NCBI GenBank assembly: GCA_013816895.1
Contig: JACDDR010000006.1
Span: forward strand, 1 to 64,000
Length of the DNA stretch: 64,000 nt
Direction of reading: 5' to 3'
Origin: Bacteroidota bacterium
GTDB taxonomy: Bacteria; Bacteroidota; Bacteroidia; B-17B0; Aurantibacillaceae
In this document: in pieces, positions 40,314 to 48,986 of the stretch
Numbering within the stretch: position 1 is the first letter of the stretch
Layout: the number at the start of each line of letters is the position of its first letter
The notes under the pieces: model-generated
What the model saw: only the letters and a program-made list of their open reading frames with translations
Databases searched by the model: none
What the model was told of the DNA's origin: nothing
Program-made: the position numbers and the translations under genes

Positions 40314-42248
40314 ATGACCCGAAAAAAATTAACGCGTCTCATTTTAATTTTCCAGCTTCTGGTAAGTTTATGCTACGGACAAAAAGCTCCCGCCTATTTG
40401 AATAAAATCGAATCCAAAAAGGAATTTGATTTACTTAAAGGAGAGCCGCTCTCGAAAAACTTTAACGGAGTTGAGTGCGTTAAGGTGGTATATTCTATTA
40501 CTTCCAAAAAAATTTACTACATAGAATCGAAACGTTACCGTTGGCATCACGTGTTTGTGCAGGAAATATTAAACGATCAGCAGGATTTGGAACAGTTTAA
40601 TTCAAGGAATTATAGTTCTGGTAACGACAGGGATTACATCCTGGCAACATTTAATTATAATGTAAATACAAAAAATTATTTTCTTCAATTCGCCGCCTGC
40701 GACGATCCGAATGATGAAATGATAAGTATCCTGGTTGAGAAAGTGAAACAAACATTTTTCAAACAAGACCAGTTTAAACTTCTCTTAAACTCAACTGTTT
40801 TGCTGCGTCGTAAAAAAGAATTGCAAAAAAACTATCAGACGCTTACAAGTGATGAGCTTTTTAAAAATCAAAACTATCAGTCCATTTACGCAGGCAAAAC
40901 TACCGGAATATTAAAATTTATATCCGCTGATTCGCTTCGCAAAAACAAAGACTACTCATCGTTTATTCTCATACTAAACGGTACTTCTAACCAATTGCCC
41001 GTTTGCAAAGCGGTTGTAACCAACGAATTTCAAACCCCGTTAAGTCACATTTGTCTTTTAACCGCGAGCCGGAAAACGCCCTGCGCCGCGCAGAAAAATA
41101 TTTTTACAAACGACTCGATAAGAAAATATGATAATCAGATGGTAGAAATAACGGTTGGTAAGGATAGGATTAAAATTATTAGAGCTAGCGCGGAAACAAA
41201 TAAAACAATTAAAAACGTCCGGAAAAAAAATCTGGAAGCTGATACGGTAAATAAGCTCATGGCAGATCTCCTGAAATTATCTTACAAAAGCAAAAAATCA
41301 TACGGCTCAAAAGTGTGCAACCTGGCTGAACTAAAAAAAATAAAATACAAGAAAGTGGGTCTTGTCACTCCCGCAAAGGCTTTCGGAATACCTTTTTTTT
41401 ATTATGCAGAACATATAAGGCAAAGTAAAACCAACCTGCTAGTCTCCGCATTGCTTAATGATACAGCGTTATTAAAAAATGACAGCCTTGTGGATCTTGA
41501 GTTAAAAAAAATCAGGTCTTCAATTAAAAAATGGCCTCTTGAAAAAGCAATGGCTGCAGCAATTAATGCAATGTGTCTTGAGCGGTTTGGAAAAATAAAG
41601 ATTCGTTTCCGTTCTTCTTCCAATTGCGAGGATGAGTCGGGATTTAATGGCGCAGGACTTTATACTTCTGAAACCGGAAATTTAAATGACTCGTTGAAAA
41701 GCGTTGAGGCCGCTATTAAAAAAGTATGGGCCAGTTTATGGACCCTTAGGGCGTTTAAGGAAAGAACATTTTTTAATATCAATCACGCAACTGTTTTCAT
41801 GGCGGTGCTGGTTCACCCGGCAGTGGATGATGAAATTCTGAATGGCGTTGCGGTGACCAAAAATTTATACCGCAGTTACGATTTCGGCTTTGTGATAAAT
41901 ATGCAGAAAGGCGAGGAAGAAGTGGTGTCGCCAAAACCCGGAATAACCTGCGAGCAAGTAGTTTCATACATGAACAACAGTTATGCTTCTTTCTACAATA
42001 AAACACGCGCCGCGGATTGGATCTGTTTTTCATCTTTAAGCAATGACAATTCCCTACTAACAGGTGATGAGTTAATGGACCTCACCCTTCAGCTCGAAGC
42101 CATCAAGAAACATTTTTACGAAGTATATCGTTTGTGGAATAAAACAGAGTATAAAGATTTTGGAATGGATGTTGAATTTAAACTCATCGAAAGAATAGAC
42201 AAGAAAAGAATATTTCTATTCAAGCAAGCCCGGCCATATAATAATTGA
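40314..42248 (+). CDS. Exported protein with PEP-utilizing (phosphohistidine-like) and PPDK/PEP-synthase ATP-binding domains
   Basis: Signal peptide MTRKKLTRLILIFQLLVSLCYGQ; TNEFQTPLSHICLLTASRKTPCA (phosphohistidine-like loop); GSKVCNLAEL, IKIRFRSSSNCEDESGFNGAGLYTSETG (PPDK_N-type). Confidence 0.8.
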   Translation: MTRKKLTRLILIFQLLVSLCYGQKAPAYLNKIESKKEFDLLKGEPLSKNFNGVECVKVVYSITSKKIYYIESKRYRWHHVFVQEILNDQQDLEQFNSRNYSSGNDRDYILATFNYNVNTKNYFLQFAACDDPNDEMISILVEKVKQTFFKQDQFKLLLNSTVLLRRKKELQKNYQTLTSDELFKNQNYQSIYAGKTTGILKFISADSLRKNKDYSSFILILNGTSNQLPVCKAVVTNEFQTPLSHICLLTASRKTPCAAQKNIFTNDSIRKYDNQMVEITVGKDRIKIIRASAETNKTIKNVRKKNLEADTVNKLMADLLKLSYKSKKSYGSKVCNLAELKKIKYKKVGLVTPAKAFGIPFFYYAEHIRQSKTNLLVSALLNDTALLKNDSLVDLELKKIRSSIKKWPLEKAMAAAINAMCLERFGKIKIRFRSSSNCEDESGFNGAGLYTSETGNLNDSLKSVEAAIKKVWASLWTLRAFKERTFFNINHATVFMAVLVHPAVDDEILNGVAVTKNLYRSYDFGFVINMQKGEEEVVSPKPGITCEQVVSYMNNSYASFYNKTRAADWICFSSLSNDNSLLTGDELMDLTLQLEAIKKHFYEVYRLWNKTEYKDFGMDVEFKLIERIDKKRIFLFKQARPYNN

Positions 42249-42430
42249 TCAGCGTTCTCAAGGAATAGATTTCCCGCGCCGGAATATACAGTCTCACATT
42301 GTACTATTTTTCGTATCATAAAATTGGCGTTAAGAGGAAATTAGTGGCTTCTATTCTGAGAAACATCCAAATTCTGTGAAATAGGGCCCCGGCGGCCTCT
42401 GAATCTTCGAAATAGCAGCGATTAATTCCC

Positions 42431-42438
42431 TATCTTTG
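42431..42438 (+). promoter_or_regulatory. Bacteroidota -7 promoter element TATCTTTG
   Basis: TATCTTTGCA 32 nt upstream of the ABC-F start codon. Confidence 0.6.
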
Positions 42439-42470
42439 CAGCCTGTTTTAAAATTAAAATTTCTTATTCA

Positions 42471-44408
42471 ATGATTTCGGTTAACGGTGTTACAGTGAGT
42501 TTCGGAGGGTACAACCTGTTCGACAATATTTCTTTTTTGATAAACCTAAAAGATCGTATCGGTTTGGCAGGTAAAAACGGTGCCGGAAAAAGTACATTGC
42601 TTAAGATTTTGGCAGGCGAACAAAATCCCACAAAAGGAGAGATCGCAGTGCCACGCGATTGCAGGATCGGATATCTTCCACAGGATATGATTCACCAGCA
42701 CGGAAGGACTGTTTTTATGGAAACGGAAACTGCTTACCAGGAAATTCAAAAACTTGAAGAACGTCTGGAGGGAGTTAACCATGCTATGGAAACACGCACG
42801 GATTACGAAAGTGATGCGTATATGAAGTTGATCGAAGAGCAGACTGAAATTTATTCGCGCCTCGATATCATGGGTGCGGCCAATAAAAACGAAGAGATTG
42901 AAAAAATTCTGAAAGGACTTGGCTTTGATCGTAAAGACTTTGATCGCCAAACTGCAGAGTTTAGCGGGGGATGGAGAATGCGCATTGAACTTGCAAAGTT
43001 ACTATTACAAAAACCCGATATTCTTTTACTGGATGAGCCTACCAATCACCTCGATATTGAAGCGATTATGTGGCTGGAAGAATTTATGGAAACATTTGCA
43101 GGATCTGTTGTGCTGATCAGTCACGATAAAACATTTTTAGATACTGTAACATCGCGTACAATTGAAATTGTAAATCAAAAAGTTTACGACTATAAAACAA
43201 ATTATTCACGTTACCTGGTCTTACGCCAGGAGCGTATTGAACAACAGGAGAACGCGCAGAAGAATCAGCAAAAAATAATCAACCAGACAGAAGTACTCAT
43301 CGATAAATACCGCGCAAAAGCAAGTAAAGCTTCGTTCGCGCAATCGTTGATTAAGAAACTGGACAGGATGGAAAAAGTTGAGGTGGATGACATGGATACT
43401 GCTTCTATGAATTTCCGTTTTCCGCCGCCGGCTCATAGCGGCAAAATTGTAATAACAGTTGAGCATGCCGGAAAAAAATATGGTGATAAACAAATTTTTG
43501 ATGACGCAACGTTTATAATTACCAAGGGCGAAAAGATTGGTCTTGTTGGAAGAAACGGTGAAGGGAAAAGTACGATGATGAAGATGATAGCTAAGAAAGT
43601 TCCTTTTGACGGCACTGTGCAATTGGGCCATAGTGTATTGATGGGTTATTTTGAGCAGGACCAGGAAGAAAAACTGGACCCGAAAAAAACAGTTTTTGAA
43701 ACCATTGATGAAGCCGCGGTTGGTGAGGTTCGCCGGCAGGTGAGAGGCTTGCTGGGTTCTTTTCTTTTCAGGGGCGATGATATTGATAAAAAGGTACAGG
43801 TATTAAGCGGAGGAGAACGCGGACGGTTAGCATTATGTAAATTGTTGCTCGAGCCTTACAATCTTCTTTTAATGGATGAGCCAACCAATCACCTTGACAT
43901 TCGCTCAAAAGACATTTTAAAGAAAGCATTGATAGATTATGAAGGCACGGTTGTGATGGTAAGTCACGACAGGGATTTTATGAAGGGTATCTGTAACCGT
44001 TTATTTGAATTCCGCGATGGCAAAGTAAAAGAACATTTATGCGATATTGAAGAATTCATGCAGCTGCGTAAAGTGGAACGCTTGAACGAACTCGATCTTG
44101 ATAAAAAGGAGAAGAAAGAAGAAAAAGTAACTGCGAAGCAGGAAAGTAATGTCGTATCAGCAGCAGTTGAGAAGGATAAGGCCAAAGAGGCTGATCTAAA
44201 GATATTACGCAGTCAACTTAAGAAAGTAGAAGAAAATATTGAACGTCTTGAGGGCGAAATAAAAAATGCAGATACCAAATTATCCGATCCAAAAGAGTAC
44301 GAGAAATTAATGGGCGATCAGTCTTTCTTTAATAAATACAATACCTGGAAAAAAGATCTGGAGCGCGAAATGGAGCGCTGGGAAGAGCTTTCAGGAAAGT
44401 TGGGATAA
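42471..44408 (+). CDS. ABC-F family ATP-binding protein
   Basis: Two ABC domains: GKNGAGKSTLLKIL/FSGGWRMRIELAKLLLQKPDILLLDEPTNHLD and GRNGEGKSTMMKMI/LSGGERGRLALCKLLLEPYNLLLMDEPTNHLD; charged linker and C-terminal coiled coil. Confidence 0.95.
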   Translation: MISVNGVTVSFGGYNLFDNISFLINLKDRIGLAGKNGAGKSTLLKILAGEQNPTKGEIAVPRDCRIGYLPQDMIHQHGRTVFMETETAYQEIQKLEERLEGVNHAMETRTDYESDAYMKLIEEQTEIYSRLDIMGAANKNEEIEKILKGLGFDRKDFDRQTAEFSGGWRMRIELAKLLLQKPDILLLDEPTNHLDIEAIMWLEEFMETFAGSVVLISHDKTFLDTVTSRTIEIVNQKVYDYKTNYSRYLVLRQERIEQQENAQKNQQKIINQTEVLIDKYRAKASKASFAQSLIKKLDRMEKVEVDDMDTASMNFRFPPPAHSGKIVITVEHAGKKYGDKQIFDDATFIITKGEKIGLVGRNGEGKSTMMKMIAKKVPFDGTVQLGHSVLMGYFEQDQEEKLDPKKTVFETIDEAAVGEVRRQVRGLLGSFLFRGDDIDKKVQVLSGGERGRLALCKLLLEPYNLLLMDEPTNHLDIRSKDILKKALIDYEGTVVMVSHDRDFMKGICNRLFEFRDGKVKEHLCDIEEFMQLRKVERLNELDLDKKEKKEEKVTAKQESNVVSAAVEKDKAKEADLKILRSQLKKVEENIERLEGEIKNADTKLSDPKEYEKLMGDQSFFNKYNTWKKDLEREMERWEELSGKLG

Positions 44409-44412
44409 ACAT

Positions 44413-45864
44413 TTAGTCTGCTCTTACTTTTAAAATAAGCGTTCCTGTTTCAGGAAAGATTTTCTCAGCCGTAAATTTCACTTGATTGTTCTTGTAATAA
44501 CTCATGTCGTAAGGTGGAAACAGCACAATATGATCAAATTCTTTTAGCCTGTTTTTATTTTTGCTGATACCTTTCGGCAAATTGGTATGAATAGGTTCTC
44601 CAAAAAAACTGTAATGATACTTCCAGGTCATCTGATAATAATTGCGGTAACCACCGTATAGTTCAGGACTTATTCCAACATGCCGTGCGCCTTCTTTTTC
44701 AAGATAGGTGAAGCTGTCTTTTAAATTGGCCTGGATGTAAAAATCAAAAACCCATTTGAAATTAATACTGAAAAGGAAATTAATGAACAACAGAAGGGAT
44801 ATGCTGTACATAGCCATTTTTTTCAGCAGAATGTTTTTTATAAGCGCATTGATGAAGCAAATAAAACAAATGGCAGTTGTGGGAAATAAAAAAACGGCGC
44901 TGCGATAGTAAGGTAACACAAGATGAAAACAAAAATAATTAAGGGCGGTAACCGAGAGGATTATGACAAGGATGCAGCTGGCATATAGATAGAGCGGGTT
45001 CCTGTGTTTTTTACGCAAAACAATGCCATAGGCCGTTGAAGCCAAAATGAGAGCGAAAACAAACCCCGACAAAATAGTGAGCGTGTCCACAGACACCTGC
45101 AACTTGCGGTAAATTAATCCATCGGTAAAAACATGAAAAAATTCTGACAAAAGAGGCGTGCCTGCTCCGACTACATCGTTAGAGCATTTGGTCATGAAAA
45201 TAAAAGCCCTGATCACAAGAGCAGAAATGCAGATAGAATATAAAAGATCGCGGTAAAACTTTTTGTTTTTAAAAAACGAAAAACCTGTTTTGAAATAATA
45301 AACAAAAAAATAGACTAGGCAAAAAGCCATGAAAAAATAAATATAGCTGAAATTTGAAAGCGGACTTAATCCCGCAAAAAACAGAGAAAGAAAACCAAGA
45401 TATTTCTTTTGAGATTTAACAGCGCTGACGAAACAGTATAATGCAAGAGCCTGGAACATTAGTCCGGATGCATAGCCGCGGGCTATTGAAAAATAATCCA
45501 GTATGTATGGATTGAGTAAAAGAACTGAGAAAATCAAAAGCTTTAAGTGTAATTCTTTTACTGAGCTGATCCAGTAAAAAGTAACAAGGAAAAAAACGAA
45601 TGCAGAGATAATAGTGAACCATCGAATAGCAAGCAGACTTTCCTGGTTAAAGAGAATTGCTAGTTTAATAGCGGCGCTGTTTAACCAATGCGTGTTACCG
45701 GTACAAAGTGCCTCAACGTACCAGAATTTTTTCATGTTGTAAAACGAATAGGCTTCATCATGTGTGATATCGATTAAAGCTGCGCGGCAAACCACATAAA
45801 TGACGAGTACGCAGATAAGCGCGAAAAAGAAAAAATCTGTACGGTTGTTTTTAGAACTAAACAT
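44413..45864 (-). CDS. Polytopic membrane protein, possibly GT-C-type glycosyltransferase
   Basis: Many TM helices; N-terminal ITHDEAYSFYNM (DE motif in first loop, as in GT-C enzymes). Confidence 0.6.
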   Translation of the reverse strand: MFSSKNNRTDFFFFALICVLVIYVVCRAALIDITHDEAYSFYNMKKFWYVEALCTGNTHWLNSAAIKLAILFNQESLLAIRWFTIISAFVFFLVTFYWISSVKELHLKLLIFSVLLLNPYILDYFSIARGYASGLMFQALALYCFVSAVKSQKKYLGFLSLFFAGLSPLSNFSYIYFFMAFCLVYFFVYYFKTGFSFFKNKKFYRDLLYSICISALVIRAFIFMTKCSNDVVGAGTPLLSEFFHVFTDGLIYRKLQVSVDTLTILSGFVFALILASTAYGIVLRKKHRNPLYLYASCILVIILSVTALNYFCFHLVLPYYRSAVFLFPTTAICFICFINALIKNILLKKMAMYSISLLLFINFLFSINFKWVFDFYIQANLKDSFTYLEKEGARHVGISPELYGGYRNYYQMTWKYHYSFFGEPIHTNLPKGISKNKNRLKEFDHIVLFPPYDMSYYKNNQVKFTAEKIFPETGTLILKVRAD

Positions 45865-45969
45865 TCAAATAATTAAAAGATCTGCTTCACAAATGTACTT
45901 TTATAAACCCAAATTATGCAGTAGAAGGCGAAGGATGAGCCGCGCTATCTGCATTTTTGGGTTGATCCC

Positions 45970-46072
45970 TTCCGATAGCTATCGGAATAGAAAATCACTT
46001 TCACACGATAAATATATATTACGAAGGTGATTTTCTTACATCGTTCTTCATTTGATTTTTCAAATGAAGAAC
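45970..46072. promoter_or_regulatory. Multi-hairpin leader between the divergent membrane-protein and pssA-like genes
   Basis: TTCCGATAGCTATCGGAA (45970-45987, perfect palindrome); AGAAAATCACTTTC/GAAGGTGATTTTCT (45989-46002/46023-46036, one G-U); GTTCTTCATTTGA-tttt-TCAAATGAAGAAC (46043-46072, perfect). Confidence 0.7.
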
Positions 46073-46101
46073 AGGGGATAAATGTTATATTTACTCCCAG
46101 T

Positions 46102-46872
46102 ATGATTAAGCGAAACATACCCAATGCCATTACCTGCGGAAATTTATTGTGCGGCTGTTTAGCCATTGTAAAATGCTTTGAGGGCGATTTGGTATGGGCC
46201 GCTTATTTAGTGGGTATTGCAGCAGTGCTTGATTTTCTGGATGGATTCGCTGCGCGGTTATTAAACGTTACTTCCGCCATTGGAAAAGACCTGGATAGCC
46301 TTGCAGACATGGTAACGTTTGGCGTTGTGCCTGGGTTTATCATGTTTAAATTAATTGACGTTGCAGCGATAAGTTCAGGCCAAACGGATATATCTGACTT
46401 TGGAGATATTTGGAAGAATGCGAATTTAGCTACTCGTTCGTGTTTATCCTACATAGCTTTTATTATTCCTATTCTATCCGCAATACGCTTAGCAAAATTT
46501 AATAACGATACGCGGCAGTCTGAATCATTTATTGGCCTTCCGACGCCGGCAAACGGAATTTTTATTGCTTGTCTGCCACTTATCGCAGCCTTTAACAAAA
46601 ATGCTTTAGTTGTCGCAGTACTTTCAAGTCATGTGGGGTTAAGCATTCTTTGTGTTTTCATGTCACTTTTATTGCTGTCACCAATTCCTTTATTCTCGCT
46701 AAAATTCAAACATTTGAATTGGAATGGCAATGAGATACGTTATGTGTTTTTAATATGGAGTGGGGTGTTACTGGCAACGCTTCAGTTCATCGGGGTTCCG
46801 CTGATTATTATATCGTATATTTTATTTTCTCTTGTAAATAATTGGTTTTTTAAACCGAAAGAATCGAGGTAA
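46102..46872 (+). CDS. pssA: CDP-diacylglycerol-serine O-phosphatidyltransferase
   Basis: CDP-alcohol phosphatidyltransferase motif (D)FLDGFAARLLNVTSAIGKDLDSLADMVTFGVVPG; ATG at 46102 preferred to 46027. Confidence 0.9.
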   Translation: MIKRNIPNAITCGNLLCGCLAIVKCFEGDLVWAAYLVGIAAVLDFLDGFAARLLNVTSAIGKDLDSLADMVTFGVVPGFIMFKLIDVAAISSGQTDISDFGDIWKNANLATRSCLSYIAFIIPILSAIRLAKFNNDTRQSESFIGLPTPANGIFIACLPLIAAFNKNALVVAVLSSHVGLSILCVFMSLLLLSPIPLFSLKFKHLNWNGNEIRYVFLIWSGVLLATLQFIGVPLIIISYILFSLVNNWFFKPKESR

Positions 46873-46905
46873 GCCCTTCCAAAGTTTTAAACTTTGGAAG
46901 GGCTT
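46871..46905. repeat. Perfect 35-nt palindrome at the 3' end of pssA
   Basis: AAGCCCTTCCAAAGTTT-t-AAACTTTGGAAGGGCTT; begins at the stop codon and is not followed by a T tract. Confidence 0.85.
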
Positions 46906-46919
46906 GCGAAAAGGCTAAC

Positions 46920-47100
46920 GAAAACCCGCGTGAGGGATGGAACGGCCTGTTTGAGCTCTTTTTTATTTGTCACGGCGCCTACGCTAACCGCGTGCGCTAA
47001 AGCTTTTGCGGTGGCGCAAGCTTCAGCGTCAAGGGCAAATAAAAAAAGCGAGTAGTGACAGCCCGGCCCCGCCGCCTCTTTGCGGGGACACGCCCAAAGA
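46920..47100. repeat. GC-rich structured intergenic element
   Basis: aaaacccgcgtgagggatgg...gacagcccggccccgccgcctctttgcggggacacgccca; internal long-range inverted repeat gctcttttttatttg / caaataaaaaaagcg. Confidence 0.6.
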
Positions 47101-47189
47101 CCTATACTTTTAAACATTTAGCTAACCTTGATGCATAAGTGCTTTGAACTTATTAAATTAGCACTTCCAAAAACACAAATTAAACACAA

Positions 47190-47444
47190 ATGAAATTTAT
47201 AGCTGATATTGATGTAATGCCGCTCAAGGCTTTACTTGACCCACAGGGGAAAGCAGTAACCGGTTCGATGAAAAACCTGGGTCTTCCTGAAATTGAAAAT
47301 GTTCGTATAGGCAAGCACATTACTCTTGAGATTGAAGCTGCCTCGGAAGCCGCTGCAAAAGCGAAAGTTGACGAAGCCTGTAAAAAACTGCTTTGCAACC
47401 AGATTATGGAAGGCTATGAAATTAAGCTCAGCGCCTCTAAATAG
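47190..47444 (+). CDS. purS: Phosphoribosylformylglycinamidine synthase subunit PurS
   Basis: MKFIADIDVMPLKALLDPQGKAVTGSMKNLGLPEIENVRIGKHITLEIEA...ACKKLLCNQIMEGYEI; PurS fold size and motifs. Confidence 0.9.
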   Translation: MKFIADIDVMPLKALLDPQGKAVTGSMKNLGLPEIENVRIGKHITLEIEAASEAAAKAKVDEACKKLLCNQIMEGYEIKLSASK

Positions 47445-47513
47445 TTTGATTATTTCAAGCATTACACTACATTTGAAATCACAATTTAAAAAAACACAAA
47501 TCTAACCTCCAAC

Positions 47514-48767
47514 ATGGGATATTTATTCACCTCAGAATCGGTGTCAGAAGGACACCCGGACAAAGTAGCCGATCAGATCTCGGACGCACTCATTGATAAT
47601 TTTTTAGCATTTGATCCTAACAGTAAAGTTGCCTGTGAAACTCTTGTAACTACCGGACAGGTTATTCTTGCAGGTGAAGTAAAATCAAAGGCATATCTGG
47701 ACGTGCAGGAAATTGCACGTGAAGTGATTCGTAAAATTGGTTACACGAAATCGGAATATATGTTTGAGGCTAACTCCTGCGGTATTCTTTCTGCAATACA
47801 TGAGCAATCAGCAGATATTAACCAGGGCGTTGATAAAAAGAAAAAAGAAGAGCAGGGTGCCGGTGACCAGGGCATGATGTTTGGTTACGCCACTAACGAA
47901 ACGGCCAACTACATGCCATTAGCGCTCGACCTTGCACATGGTATTTTAATTGAGCTTGCAGCGTTACGCCGCGAGAATAAAGAAATAAAATATCTTCGTC
48001 CGGATGCAAAATCGCAGGTAACCTTAGAATACAGCGATGATAATGTTCCTGTACGTATTGATGCGATTGTGGTTTCAACGCAGCACGATGATTTTGATGA
48101 TGAGCCGAAGATGCTCGCAAAAATTAAAAAGGATATTGTAGGAATTTTAATTCCGCGCGTAAAAAAGAAATATCCTAAATACGCTCATTTATTCAACAAT
48201 AAGATCGCTTATCATATTAACCCAACTGGCAAGTTCGTAATTGGCGGTCCGCATGGCGACACGGGTTTAACAGGCCGTAAAATTATTGTGGATACTTATG
48301 GTGGAAAAGGCGCTCACGGTGGTGGGGCATTTTCAGGAAAAGATCCGAGCAAGGTTGATCGTTCAGCAGCTTATGCTACACGTCACATTGCAAAAAATCT
48401 GGTAGCTGCAGGTGTTTGTTCTGAAGTACTGGTTCAGGTTTCTTACGCGATTGGCGTTGCACAGCCAATGGGAATTTTTATTGATACTTACGGAACCGCG
48501 AAAGTGAAAATGACCGATGGTCAGATCGCTAAAATTGTGGAGAGTGTGTTTGATATGCGCCCTTACTTTATTGAGCAGCGTTTTAAATTACGCACGCCAA
48601 TGTACAGCGAAACTGCAGCATACGGACACATGGGTCGCAAGAATGAAATTGTAACAAAAACGTTTAAAGCGCCGGATGGCAAAACAAAAACCATGAAGGT
48701 AGAATTGTTTACCTGGGAGAAGCTTGATTACGTAGCCAAGGTGAAGGCCGCGTTTAAGATGAAATAA
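47514..48767 (+). CDS. metK: S-adenosylmethionine synthetase
   Basis: [71 protein letters not shown]. Confidence 0.97.
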   Translation: MGYLFTSESVSEGHPDKVADQISDALIDNFLAFDPNSKVACETLVTTGQVILAGEVKSKAYLDVQEIAREVIRKIGYTKSEYMFEANSCGILSAIHEQSADINQGVDKKKKEEQGAGDQGMMFGYATNETANYMPLALDLAHGILIELAALRRENKEIKYLRPDAKSQVTLEYSDDNVPVRIDAIVVSTQHDDFDDEPKMLAKIKKDIVGILIPRVKKKYPKYAHLFNNKIAYHINPTGKFVIGGPHGDTGLTGRKIIVDTYGGKGAHGGGAFSGKDPSKVDRSAAYATRHIAKNLVAAGVCSEVLVQVSYAIGVAQPMGIFIDTYGTAKVKMTDGQIAKIVESVFDMRPYFIEQRFKLRTPMYSETAAYGHMGRKNEIVTKTFKAPDGKTKTMKVELFTWEKLDYVAKVKAAFKMK

Positions 48768-48787
48768 TAAAATGCGAATGTAAATTC

Positions 48788-48824
48788 AAAAGCCGCTTCC
48801 TTAATGGAGGCGGCTTTTTTGTTT
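48788..48824 (+). terminator. Intrinsic terminator of metK
   Basis: aaaAGCCGCttccttaatggaGGCGGCTtttttgttt. Confidence 0.85.
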
Positions 48825-48986
48825 AAAGGTATTAGGTTACTTAACTGCAAATTCAACTTAAATAAAGTTATTAAGGAAGAAGAGGCATGTTATTATTTAC
48901 ATGCATAGAAATTAGTGCGGAGTTTTTTTATTCATGGGCCTTTGTAAGACTTTTTTCTATTGCGTAGGGTTTTTGATCCTGTTTCA

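Noticed and set aside
43221-43631. Long antisense ORFs inside the ABC-F gene and other large CDSs
   Set aside because: Mirror-frame ORFs within strongly supported genes; no start context or independent motif support.
46887-47117. 76-aa minus-strand ORF (MFKSIGLWACPRKEAAGPGC...)
   Set aside because: Covers a GC-rich structured intergenic element; composition follows the repeat structure rather than protein coding.
47445-47513. SAM riboswitch upstream of metK
   Set aside because: Only ~69 nt, AT-rich, without the recognisable SAM aptamer features.
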